Source: WHTI01 sp963756365 (GTDB lineage: Bacteria; Actinomycetota; CADDZG01; WHSQ01). From it: a DNA stretch of 64,000 bases. The stretch is taken from contig CAVWNF010000003.1 in NCBI GenBank assembly GCA_963756365.1, positions 1,860,001 to 1,924,000 on the forward strand, given 5' to 3'. Of this stretch, positions 28,421 to 35,494 are shown piece by piece. A program made the translations under genes and the position numbers. Positions within the stretch are counted from its first letter, which is position 1. Each line of letters begins with the position of its first letter. The notes under the pieces are model-generated. The model saw nothing but the letters and a program-made list of their open reading frames with translations, ran no database searches and was not told the DNA's origin.

Positions 28421-29278
28421 ATGGCTCTCTTATCGATCCCCAACATCTCCGAAGGTAGACGGCCGGACGTGGTCCGAGAAATGGCCGCGTCGGCGGGGAG
28501 CCACGGATCGACGGTGCTCGATGTCCACGTTGACCCGGTTCACAATCGCAGTGTCCTCACCTGTTGGGGAACGCCCACCGAACTGATCGACGCGATGGCC
28601 GAGCTCGCCACGACTGCAGCGATCGCGATCGACCTCGCTGCCCACGACGGTGTCCACCCGCGCCTCGGAAGTCTCGACGTTTGTCCGTTCGTTCCATTCA
28701 GGTCGCAGATGGACGAGGCGGTGGCGGCCGCACGCGCCCTCGCTGACCGTCTCGGCGATCTGGGGCACAGCGTCTATCTATATGGAGCGGCGGCCGAACG
28801 GCCCGCCACGAGCGACCTGCCCTCGATCCGACGAGGGGGCCTCGAGGGCCTCATCGAACGGGAGCTGCCTCCCGACAGGGGGCCGGTTTCGATAGATCCG
28901 GCGAAGGGAGTCATTTGCGTCGGGGCACGGGGTCCACTGATCGCGTTCAACGTGTGGCTCCGCTGTCAGCTCTCGACGGCAAGGGAGATCGCCGCGCAAG
29001 TGAGGACTGCTTCCGGCGGGCCCCCGGGCATCCGCGCTCTCGGACTGGATCTCGGGGACGGGGTATGTCAGGTATCGATGAACCTGATCGACCCGACCGT
29101 CACCGGTATCGACACTGCGTTCGAAGCAGTGCGTTCGGCAGCGGACGAACTCGGAGGTGAGATCAGTGCAACGGAACTCGTTGGAGTCGTCGAGGAACGT
29201 TTCCAACCGAAGCCGGACGCGACTGCGGCCCGGCTGTTGATCACGCCGGGCCGCAGTATCGAATCTCTTATCGGTTGA
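28421..29278 (+). CDS. Glutamate formiminotransferase-like protein (FTCD N-domain)
   Basis: 285 residues from ATG 28421. MALLSIPNISEGRR, DVHVDPVHNRSVLT, HDGVHPRLGSLDVCPFVPF, HSVYLYG, and GARGPLIAFNVWL match the formiminotransferase domain that transfers the formimino group of formiminoglutamate to tetrahydrofolate (histidine breakdown). No cyclodeaminase domain is fused and no hut genes are near. Alternative: a related folate-dependent transferase. Its stop ends at 29278, next to the histone-like gene stop, no gap. Confidence 0.85.
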   Translation: MALLSIPNISEGRRPDVVREMAASAGSHGSTVLDVHVDPVHNRSVLTCWGTPTELIDAMAELATTAAIAIDLAAHDGVHPRLGSLDVCPFVPFRSQMDEAVAAARALADRLGDLGHSVYLYGAAAERPATSDLPSIRRGGLEGLIERELPPDRGPVSIDPAKGVICVGARGPLIAFNVWLRCQLSTAREIAAQVRTASGGPPGIRALGLDLGDGVCQVSMNLIDPTVTGIDTAFEAVRSAADELGGEISATELVGVVEERFQPKPDATAARLLITPGRSIESLIG

Positions 29279-29756
29279 TCACCTACGACGTGTTGTCTTC
29301 TTCCTCGCCGCTGGCTTCTTACGAGCGGCTGGCTTCTTGCGAGCCGTCGTCTTCTTGCGGCCGGTCGCCTTCTTACGAGCGGCTGGCTTCTTACGAGCGG
29401 TGGTCTTCTTCCGCGTCGTCTTCTTGCGGCCTGTCGCCTTCTTACGAGCGGCTGGCTTCTTGCGAGCGGTGGTCTTCTTCCGCGTCGTCTTCTTACGGCC
29501 TGTCGCCTTCTTGCGAGCGGCTGGCTTCCTGCGAGCCGTCGTCTTCTTGCGGCCTGTCGCCTTCTTACGAGCGGCTGGCTTCTTACGAGCGGTGGTCTTC
29601 TTCCGCGTCGTCTTCTTACGGCCTGTCGCCTTCTTGCGCGCCGGCTGGCTTCTTGCGAGCCGTCGTCTTCCGGGCGGTCGACTTACGCGCCGCCGGCTTC
29701 CGAGTGGTCTTGCGAGCAGCCGCTTTCTTCCTGCCCGTCGTCTTCTTTGCTGCCAA
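29279..29756 (-). CDS. Lysine/alanine-rich histone H1-like DNA-binding protein (frameshifted)
   Basis: About 158 residues after correcting one extra base near 29634-29650. TTG 29756 with GGAGG eight bases upstream gives an AAKKTTGRKKAAARK start; GTG 29765 is less well placed. Nearly the whole protein is KK-led modules such as KKPAAR, KKATGR, KKTTR, KKTTAR, resembling the C-terminal tails of actinobacterial HU proteins and eukaryotic H1. No folded N-terminal domain. Likely binds DNA nonspecifically. Highly repetitive DNA (see repeat). Low complexity also produces long open frames on the other strand, which I do not count as genes. Confidence 0.75.
29283..29660 (-). repeat. Tandem repeats encoding KK modules
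   Basis: The DNA is made of 15- and 18-base modules, each starting AAGAAG on the minus strand. Four modules (18+18+15+18) form a 69-base higher-order unit, seen about three times with small changes (for example ACG versus GCG). Such DNA is prone to slippage and recombination, so copy number may vary among strains and in assemblies. Confidence 0.85.
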
Positions 29757-29765
29757 CCCCAGCAC

Positions 29766-30001
29766 CTCCCTGTGTTGCTCCTAACGAGATCGTCCGTGAC
29801 CTCGTCTTCCCCGTTCTGGTTGCACGCTCTTCGCGTGCGAAGGTTCGTCTCGACCCAGCAGACTCCCCCCAACCAACAACGACCTTACGCGCTCATCGCG
29901 ACGCGTCTACGAGTAATTACGCACCAATAGTGCGTCAGGTGCAAGCATTGATTTCGGAAATCACGTGCATGCAGTGCATGACGTGGTATGGGCGCAGCGG
30001 G
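29766..30001. other. Intergenic region with three inverted repeats
   Basis: No gene seen in 236 bases. It lies upstream of the histone-like gene and after the whiB stop. It holds ACGCAC-caata-GTGCGT (29919-29935), TGATTT-cgg-AAATCA (29949-29963) and CATGC-agt-GCATG (29968-29980). None has a U-run, so they look more like operators than terminators. A possible -10 (TAATTA) lies at the edge of the first repeat. Confidence 0.5.
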
Positions 30002-30274
30002 TCAGGAAGCGGTTCGAAGCCTTCTCATCGCGCGTTCGCGACGCAGTCGACGGCGTTCCCGTTCGGAAGTTCCACCCCAGATACCGAATTGCTCTTTGTT
30101 GTTGAGCGCGTACTCAAGACATTGATCGCGCACCGCGCATTGACCACAAACAGAACGTGCCGCCTTCGATGAACCTCCGCGCTCCGGAAAGAAGATCTCT
30201 GGATCGACCTCGTGACAGCGCGCGTGCGTCTGCCAATCAAGAGGTTGCAGAAGTTTCGTGGTGATCCGTTGCAT
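30002..30274 (-). CDS. WhiB-family Fe-S transcriptional regulator
   Basis: 90 residues with four conserved Cys: C20 in ARCHE, then C43-x2-C46-x5-C52, followed by GIWGGTSERERR, the beta-turn motif, and a basic C-terminus (RRLRRERAMRRLR) for DNA. WhiB-like proteins bind a [4Fe-4S] cluster and work with the main sigma factor in Actinomycetota. Which paralogue (WhiB1-7) is uncertain. ATG 30274 with AGGAAGG upstream. Probable promoter at 30326-30355. Confidence 0.93.
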   Translation of the reverse strand: MQRITTKLLQPLDWQTHARCHEVDPEIFFPERGGSSKAARSVCGQCAVRDQCLEYALNNKEQFGIWGGTSERERRRLRRERAMRRLRTAS

Positions 30275-30325
30275 TCCCCCGGCCTTCCTGTCTGCGTGCA
30301 GGTCTCCCCGAATAACAATGTTGTA

Positions 30326-30355
30326 ATTCTAGGCGCCGGATTCGACTCCGCGCAA
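30326..30355 (-). promoter_or_regulatory. Candidate sigma70-type promoter of whiB
   Basis: On the minus strand TTGCGC (30350-30355) and TAGAAT (30326-30331) are separated by 18 bases, about 52 bases upstream of the whiB ATG. Good match to -35/-10 with normal spacing; a prediction only. Confidence 0.5.
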
Positions 30356-30368
30356 GGGCCCTGACCTG

Positions 30369-30761
30369 CTATTTCGCGGCAGAGCTCCCCAGATGGAGCT
30401 CCTGGACCGCGGCCACGACGGTGCGGCCGGCAACGGGTTTGACGAGCGACAGCGCTCCCCCAGCTTGGCGAGCGAGCCAATCGTCTTGGATCCGGTCGAT
30501 GAGGATCACCACGGGGATAGCCGCGAGGTCGGGTGTCGCTTTCATCTGACGGGTTAGAGAGAATCCACCAGCAGAGCCTGTCTGTAAGTCCACGACAACG
30601 ACATCGGGTGCCTTGGGTCTGAGTTCACGCCATGCGTCCCGCGCCTCGAGGGCGAAGATCACTTCCGCATCTTTCGCGAATGCCCATTCGAGTTCGTCGC
30701 GCACTTCCGGGTTGTCGCTGACGACTAGGACCCGAAGCGGTCCCGAGGGAACGGATGTCAC
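30369..30761 (-). CDS. Receiver-domain protein (response regulator-like)
   Basis: 130 residues in one receiver fold: VLVVSDNPEVRDEL, phosphoacceptor Asp in VVVVDLQTG, VVILIDRIQD in place of the usual Thr motif, and SLVKPV with the conserved Lys. The loss of the Thr/Ser in the fourth strand suggests altered switching. No output domain. Follows a zinc-ribbon gene by 6 bases. Confidence 0.75.
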   Translation of the reverse strand: MTSVPSGPLRVLVVSDNPEVRDELEWAFAKDAEVIFALEARDAWRELRPKAPDVVVVDLQTGSAGGFSLTRQMKATPDLAAIPVVILIDRIQDDWLARQAGGALSLVKPVAGRTVVAAVQELHLGSSAAK

Positions 30762-30767
30762 TATCTA

Positions 30768-31061
30768 TCAGCCTGCGGCTTTCTCGTTCTCTCGTTCCCG
30801 GATCTGGCCAGAAACATGATCGAGAGCCTTCTCGATATCGATCTCGAAGCCGGTCTCCATCCCCTGGAGCCTGCCGAGGGAAGAGATGAGCCTCGTGCCC
30901 GAGTTCTCGGCATCCTCGACGGCTTCAACGAGGACCGTCGTGTAGTGACGGCCAAACCGGGTTCCACAGAATGGACAGCGTCCAGGTTGATCCGACTCCG
31001 GCCCGATCTGGGTCAGATCGAATCTCCGCTCACACGTACCGCAGGTTGCTTCGATGCTCAT
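30768..31061 (-). CDS. Small zinc-ribbon protein, unknown function
   Basis: 97 residues. N-terminal zinc ribbon with C7-x2-C10 (TCGTC) and C29-x2-C32 (RCPFCGTRF), then an amphipathic helical part (EAVEDAENSGTRL, EIDIEKALDHVSGQIRERE) that may form a coiled coil. No named family recognised. Cotranscribed with the receiver gene; lies after the cytosine/thiamine-type transporter gene. Confidence 0.6.
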   Translation of the reverse strand: MSIEATCGTCERRFDLTQIGPESDQPGRCPFCGTRFGRHYTTVLVEAVEDAENSGTRLISSLGRLQGMETGFEIDIEKALDHVSGQIRERENEKAAG

Positions 31062-31080
31062 GCTTCACCTCTCGTGCCGG

Positions 31081-32487
31081 CTAACGGGCTGTGGTTCCGG
31101 GCGCGGCCGATGATAGTCCCTTGCTTGGGCGGATCGAGGTCACGAACGACAGGACGAACGCCGCTATCGAAGCGGAGAGCCATGGGAACCGCACGATCAG
31201 TGGGTCGCCGACGATGCGACCGACCAGATCGATCCACGATCCCGGTCCCACGGGGAGTATCCAGTGGTAAACGAGGAACCCGCCCACCCATGGCAGGAGA
31301 GCCGAGAGCCGTACCCCGCCGGTGAACCAGTAGGCACCGTTCTTCGCATCGAGTTGATCGACCTGGATCGCGCCGCGGCGGTTGACGAAATGATCCGCAG
31401 CAAGGATCCCGAACAGCGGAACGAACACGGAACCCAGGAGGAACAGGAATGCTTCGAAGCGTTCCATCGTCAACCAGGCCGCCAGCACCACCGATATGGC
31501 GCCGATACCTATCACCAGTGCTCTGAGCGAGGCACGGGGAAACACGTTCTTCAAGCTGAGCGCCGCCGAGTAGATGTCTGCGAAGGCTTCGTCCGTTTCG
31601 CCAACCAAGAGCGCGGCGAGAAACGTGAGACCGGCGATGGAGCCGCCAACCACCGCGAGGATCGCCGTCGCTATCCCCGCAGGGCTTGGCTCCGCGCCTG
31701 TTCCCAACACCAGCATCGCCCCGAGTGAATACAGCCACACGTTCGCGATCAGGTAACCCCAGAACGTTCCGGTGAATGCGGATCGCGCCCCACGTCCGAA
31801 ACGGTTGTAATCGCACACGAGAGGCAGCCACGAGATGGGCATCGCTATCACGAGATCAAGGGCTGGCCCGAATGGGGCTCCTGACCCCGGCGCTCTCAGG
31901 GCGTCCCCGATGCCGTCGAGAGTGAACGCGAGCAAGGTCACTGCGATCACGATGCCCCCGATGACCCAAGCCCCGAAACGTTTCATCCAGATGCGGGCGA
32001 CCCCAACCGGGCCCCAGAGGGCGAGGCCGACGCAAACGACGGCCACGATCCCCAACCACATCCAGCGCGCAGAGAATCCGAAGATCTCCCGCGAGACGAT
32101 GTCCGCGACAAGGGACATCGCCCATAGCTCTACAGCGGTCCAACCGATCAACTGGACGACGTTGAGCGCCGAAGGGAACCACGAACCCCGCACCCCAAGG
32201 ACCGGACGGAACAGCACCATGGTGGTGATCCCGTGGCCAGCGCCAGCGGAGCCAGCGAGGGCCAACAGAGAAACCCCGATCACCGACCCGATGACGATGG
32301 CAGCGAACGCTGCTGCGAAACCCAGACCGGGGACGAGGAAGCCTCCGGTGACCAGGACGAGGAGACCCACGCCGAGGTCGCCCCACAGGATCGCTAGATC
32401 GAATCCCGAGAGCGTCCGCTCGGACTGAGGGATCGGATCGACACCCCACTCCGGTACACCTTCGACTCGTTCGAGCACATCGCTCAC
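31081..32487 (-). CDS. cytX: NCS1 permease, CytX-like hydroxymethylpyrimidine/thiamine transporter
   Basis: 468 residues with about 12 membrane helices. NCS1 hallmarks: an acidic N-terminus before the first helix, GDLGVGLLVLVTG, QLIGWTAVELWAM, and GSVFVPLFGILAADHFVNRRG. NCS1 members carry cytosine, allantoin, thiamine or the thiamine precursor HMP. A TPP riboswitch right upstream (32494-32570) makes a thiamine precursor the likely cargo. GTG 32487, with GGGAGG five bases before, which itself lies in the riboswitch. Separate unit from the upstream metE-like pair by its own control element, but same direction. Confidence 0.87.
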   Translation of the reverse strand: MSDVLERVEGVPEWGVDPIPQSERTLSGFDLAILWGDLGVGLLVLVTGGFLVPGLGFAAAFAAIVIGSVIGVSLLALAGSAGAGHGITTMVLFRPVLGVRGSWFPSALNVVQLIGWTAVELWAMSLVADIVSREIFGFSARWMWLGIVAVVCVGLALWGPVGVARIWMKRFGAWVIGGIVIAVTLLAFTLDGIGDALRAPGSGAPFGPALDLVIAMPISWLPLVCDYNRFGRGARSAFTGTFWGYLIANVWLYSLGAMLVLGTGAEPSPAGIATAILAVVGGSIAGLTFLAALLVGETDEAFADIYSAALSLKNVFPRASLRALVIGIGAISVVLAAWLTMERFEAFLFLLGSVFVPLFGILAADHFVNRRGAIQVDQLDAKNGAYWFTGGVRLSALLPWVGGFLVYHWILPVGPGSWIDLVGRIVGDPLIVRFPWLSASIAAFVLSFVTSIRPSKGLSSAAPGTTAR

Positions 32488-32493
32488 GGCTGC

Positions 32494-32570
32494 CTCCCTA
32501 CGCAGGTCCTAACCCGACAGGTTCAGGGGTCGCCTTTTGGCCTCTCAGCCCCCGAAGGGGCTCCCCCGGC
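32494..32570 (-). promoter_or_regulatory. TPP riboswitch (THI element)
   Basis: On the minus strand the conserved TPP aptamer parts appear in order: GGGGGAGCCCC, GGCTGAGAGG, CCTGAACCTG, GGTTA, and GCGTAGGGAGG at the 3' end. The last part contains the SD GGGAGG, 5 bases before the GTG start of cytX, so TPP binding would hide the ribosome site directly. Translational control is thus inferred; no U-run terminator follows the aptamer. Confidence 0.9.
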
Positions 32571-32592
32571 TGATCTCGTCCGAGCATAGTCC

Positions 32593-33576
32593 CTAGGTCC
32601 CGGAGCGCACCTCGTCTACCGCCTTCTTGATGTTCTCGAGCTTGGTCTTTGCCTCGTCCACCGTGCGGGTCTTCAGACCACAGTCTGGATCGACGAACAT
32701 GCGCTCTGCCGGGATCAACTCGAGCGCCCGCTTGATCCCGGAGACGATCTCCTCGACCGATTCCTGACCGTGGCTGTGGACGTCTACGACACCCAGGCCT
32801 ATGTACTTGGTGAACGGGGCACGGGCGAAGTCCTCGAGGAGCGAATAGTCAGAGTTCGCGAACTCGAGATCGATCTGATCAACGGGGATGTCGAGCATCT
32901 TCGGATACGCGCGATGGAAGTCTCCGTAGCAGATGTGGGTGATCGTGTGCGCCTCTAGTGGTTCCGTGACGATGTTCATCGCCTCGATCACCAGGTCAAG
33001 TTCGTCCATCCGGGTGGATGCTGCCGGTTCGTCGATCTGGATGAAGCGAGCTCCTGCTTTCTCGAGGTCGAGAGCCTCATCCCTGATAGCCCGGGCAACG
33101 TCAAGTACGAAATCCCGGCGTGTCGCATAGTGCTCGTTGAAGCTCCAGTCACAGATCGTGTACGGCCCTGTCAGCATCCCCTTGACGGGCTTCTCCGTAA
33201 GGGACTGCGCGAACTTCCACCAGTCAACGGTCATCGGTTTGTCACGGCCGATAGGCCCGGTCGCGATGGGCTTCCGGTAGTAACGGTTGCCGTAGGAACG
33301 CACCAGGCCCCCTATCTCGAGACCGGGCATCTCTTCTGCGAAGTAGGCGACCATGTCGCCTCGGTACATCTCGCCGTCCACCACGAGATCGGTGTCTATC
33401 CCATTCTGGAACTCGACCCATTCCGTGGTCGCTCGCTCCTCCAGCGCCTTCAGTTCAGATCTCTCGATCTCCTTGCGGGCGAACTTCCCGCGCGCTTCCA
33501 GCAGGTAAGGGGGCTTGGGAAAGCTTCCGACCGACGTGGTCCAAAGTCCGTCGCCTTCCAATCCAGACTTGCTCAT
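32593..33576 (-). CDS. MetE C-terminal-like methyltransferase (zinc-containing half)
   Basis: 327 residues, under half of standard MetE (~750). Zinc ligands of methionine synthase are all present: His214 and Cys216 (THICYGDF), Glu238 (DLEFANS), Cys299 (DPDCGLKTR). Also the MetE motif IQIDEPA and start TTSVGSFPKP. Methylates homocysteine in the parent family; core-MetE proteins lacking the N-terminal barrel use other donors such as methylcobalamin (known family fact). It begins with ATG immediately after the TAG stop of the upstream half (TAGATG), so they are coupled. Controlled by the SAM-I riboswitch upstream of the pair. Confidence 0.85.
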   Translation of the reverse strand: MSKSGLEGDGLWTTSVGSFPKPPYLLEARGKFARKEIERSELKALEERATTEWVEFQNGIDTDLVVDGEMYRGDMVAYFAEEMPGLEIGGLVRSYGNRYYRKPIATGPIGRDKPMTVDWWKFAQSLTEKPVKGMLTGPYTICDWSFNEHYATRRDFVLDVARAIRDEALDLEKAGARFIQIDEPAASTRMDELDLVIEAMNIVTEPLEAHTITHICYGDFHRAYPKMLDIPVDQIDLEFANSDYSLLEDFARAPFTKYIGLGVVDVHSHGQESVEEIVSGIKRALELIPAERMFVDPDCGLKTRTVDEAKTKLENIKKAVDEVRSGT

Positions 33577-34557
33577 CTAGGCACCTACCTTCCGGGTTGC
33601 GGCGACGAGTCGTTCGAGCTTCGCGAAGGCCTTCTCTCGGGGCAGGAACTCCAATCCGGCGGACGGTGCCACCGACAACCGGTCCTCTCCGAGAGCCGCG
33701 ACCAGATCGGAGATGGTCGCGGCGAGTTCATCGGTGTCCTCCAGCATCGTGTTCCGAGCGTCCACCACGCCAGCCTGTAGCCGCTTCTCCCGCGGCAAGA
33801 GGTCAACCAACGTCCTGTTCTCGGCTCCGGACACGAAGTCCAACCCGAACCCATCGACGGGGAGGAGGAAGAACTCCGAACCCAATCGCTTCGCGTCCGA
33901 GAAGTAGGTCGCGAGGACCGACTCCGTCTCGGCGCGTTGCAGTTCGGCGGTCACGATCCCGATCGCCTCCCTCGCCAGCTCGAGATCCTCGGGAGCGTTC
34001 AGCAGAGCCGGTTCATCGATCTGGATCACCGTTGCCCCGGCAGCCTCCAACTCGAAAGCCTCCTGAGCGAGGACCCTTGCGATAGCCAGCACGAACCGCT
34101 CGTGGTCGTTGTAGTGCTCGTCTATGGACAATCGCGCGAACGTGATCGGGCCAGGGATCACGGCTTTCACGGTCACCTTCGCTGCCTCTTTGGCGAACGA
34201 GAACGCCGGCACCGATGCCGGCCCTCGCCACTCGACGTCGGCCGTGCAGATCGGCTTCCGGTAGTAGACGTTGTTGTCGAACCAGCGGAGGAGGCCACCG
34301 ATCTCGAAGCCAGCCATACGCGCGGCGAAGGGGGTCAAGATGTCGTCCCAACGTGCGTGGCCGTCGGTGATCACATCGATGCCAGCGCTCTCTTGCTCAG
34401 AGATGATCTCGCGGACGAGGTCATCCTGAGCTGCCTTCAGGTCCTCGATCGTGGACCTCTCCTTGTCGAGACCTTGGATCGTCTTGCGGACCGTGAAGGT
34501 TCGGCCCTCGGTGGGCGGCTTCGGGTACGAGCCCACGACCGTGGTGCGGATCGTCAT
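33577..34557 (-). CDS. MetE-like half protein without zinc ligands
   Basis: 326 residues. Same fold as the next gene (TTVVGSYPKPP, DVITDGHARWDD, IQIDEPALLN) but the zinc-binding positions are changed: the HxC site aligns with T217-Y-F219, Glu with D240, and the last Cys with A300. This resembles the N-terminal, zinc-free barrel of MetE. First gene after the SAM-I riboswitch; ATG start is followed, after the gene, directly by the zinc-containing half. The pair probably forms a two-chain methionine synthase, although an independent methyltransferase is possible. Confidence 0.75.
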   Translation of the reverse strand: MTIRTTVVGSYPKPPTEGRTFTVRKTIQGLDKERSTIEDLKAAQDDLVREIISEQESAGIDVITDGHARWDDILTPFAARMAGFEIGGLLRWFDNNVYYRKPICTADVEWRGPASVPAFSFAKEAAKVTVKAVIPGPITFARLSIDEHYNDHERFVLAIARVLAQEAFELEAAGATVIQIDEPALLNAPEDLELAREAIGIVTAELQRAETESVLATYFSDAKRLGSEFFLLPVDGFGLDFVSGAENRTLVDLLPREKRLQAGVVDARNTMLEDTDELAATISDLVAALGEDRLSVAPSAGLEFLPREKAFAKLERLVAATRKVGA

Positions 34558-34589
34558 CTACCGTCTCCTCTCGCAACATCTGGACAGAG

Positions 34590-34616
34590 AAAAACCTCCC
34601 CCGGGAACGGGAGAGG
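34590..34616 (-). terminator. Intrinsic terminator of the SAM-I expression platform
   Basis: On the minus strand CCTCTCCC and GGGGGAGG (34609-34616 and 34595-34602) make an 8-bp stem with one G-U pair and a 6-base loop, followed by TTTTT (34594-34590). It lies 33 bases upstream of the metE-like ATG, between it and the aptamer, so it is the OFF terminator of the riboswitch. Confidence 0.9.
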
Positions 34617-34636
34617 CGACGGTGCACTCTCTTTCG

Positions 34637-34749
34637 GCTCATCTTCCCTCCCGAGAGGGGGGCCGGACTTCGCACCTCTCCTGACGGCGTGCCGTCCGGA
34701 CGGTTGCGGCGGGTTCACTGGGCCGGTCCCTCCCCCGCTCTGGATGAGC
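34637..34749 (-). promoter_or_regulatory. SAM-I riboswitch (S-box)
   Basis: Minus strand shows P1 GCTCATC / GATGAGC (34743-34749 and 34637-34643), core AGAGCGGGGGAGGGACC, GGCCCAGTGAACCC, GCAACC, GGTGCGAAGTCCGGCC, all characteristic S-box elements in order. SAM binding would stabilise the aptamer and let the adjacent terminator form, shutting down the metE-like pair at high SAM. Confidence 0.92.
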
Positions 34750-34797
34750 ACCCCGATACTAGACCGAGTCCAGCAGGCGCGAGCCATCCCCCACGAC

Positions 34798-34822
34798 AAA
34801 GGGCCGCCCGAGGGCGGCCCTT
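34798..34822 (-). terminator. Terminator downstream of the ErpA-like gene
   Basis: GGGCCGCCC - GAG - GGCGGCCC (with flanking AA/TT pairs) is a strong GC stem of ~9-10 bp with a 3-base loop and a short T-run (CCCTTTG on the minus strand). Placed 18 bases after the gene stop at 34840 and before the riboswitch; it insulates the two units. Confidence 0.75.
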
Positions 34823-34839
34823 GCTCTAACTACGGGAGA

Positions 34840-35208
34840 TCAGAACTGAGCGGAGTCTCCGCAGGCGCAGGTTCCCTTGGCGTTCGGGTTATTGACCGTG
34901 AACCCAGACTGCTGGAGTCCATCGACCCAGTCCACCGAGGCACCCGCGAGGTAAGGCGAGCTCATCTTGTCGACCCTGATCGTTACGCCCTCGACGTCAC
35001 TGACGATGTCGCCCTCGAGCTGACGATCGTCGAAGTAGAGCGAGTACCGGAGGCCTGCACACCCGCCCGGCTGCACGGCGATCCGCAACGCGTACTCCTT
35101 GCCCGAATGCTCATCGGGGGCCTGGGACACCTCGCGATCGAGAAGCTCGGCTACCTTCTTGGCAGCCGAAGAGGTGATAGTGACCGGCGCTGTGGTGGTG
35201 GAAGTCAC
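34840..35208 (-). CDS. erpA: A-type iron-sulfur cluster insertion protein
   Basis: 122 residues. HesB/IscA/ErpA fold with the three Cys: one in GGCAGLRYSLYFDD and two in TCACGDS near the end. N-terminal Thr/Ser/Ala-rich TSTTTAPVTIT leader is short. Transfers Fe-S clusters to client enzymes, here plausible ones being LipA, KorAB, WhiB and the ferredoxin. Gene name ErpA versus IscA/SufA cannot be decided. A terminator follows. Confidence 0.88.
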   Translation of the reverse strand: MTSTTTAPVTITSSAAKKVAELLDREVSQAPDEHSGKEYALRIAVQPGGCAGLRYSLYFDDRQLEGDIVSDVEGVTIRVDKMSSPYLAGASVDWVDGLQQSGFTVNNPNAKGTCACGDSAQF

Positions 35209-35293
35209 TGGCGTTGTCCTCCTTGCATATCCCGGGACGTGCTCATCATTGCCCCGGGGCTGGTTAGCAGCATCATTGTATCGGTTGCAGGTG

Positions 35294-35494
35294 TCAACGA
35301 GGATGAACCACCGCCCATTCCACGATCAGTAGCACGACCGCCGCGATAACCAGCCCCAGAACCACCTTGCGGCCGAGGGTCAGGCCGGGGGGAGGGGCAT
35401 CGAAGAACAGCGGGGCCATGGCCAAGATCACCGCCCCAGCCGCGGCGAAAAGGGTCGAACCGAGCACGAGGGTATGCCAGAGCTCGTGGGGCAT
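35294..35494 (-). CDS. Small two-helix membrane protein
   Basis: 66 residues with two membrane helices (GSTLFAAAGAVILAMAPLFF and LVIAAVVLLIVEWAVV). The ATG follows the stop of the secreted-protein gene with no gap (TAGATG), so it is cotranslated with that gene. No known family. Confidence 0.55.
   Translation of the reverse strand: MPHELWHTLVLGSTLFAAAGAVILAMAPLFFDAPPPGLTLGRKVVLGLVIAAVVLLIVEWAVVHPR

Noticed and set aside
29283..29660. Possible CRISPR array
   Set aside because: Repeats are contiguous 15/18-base coding modules without unique spacers, and they code for KK motifs.
29337..29930. Long plus-strand open frame rich in FLRAVVF repeats
   Set aside because: It is the antisense of the histone-like KK-repeat gene; low complexity opens all frames.
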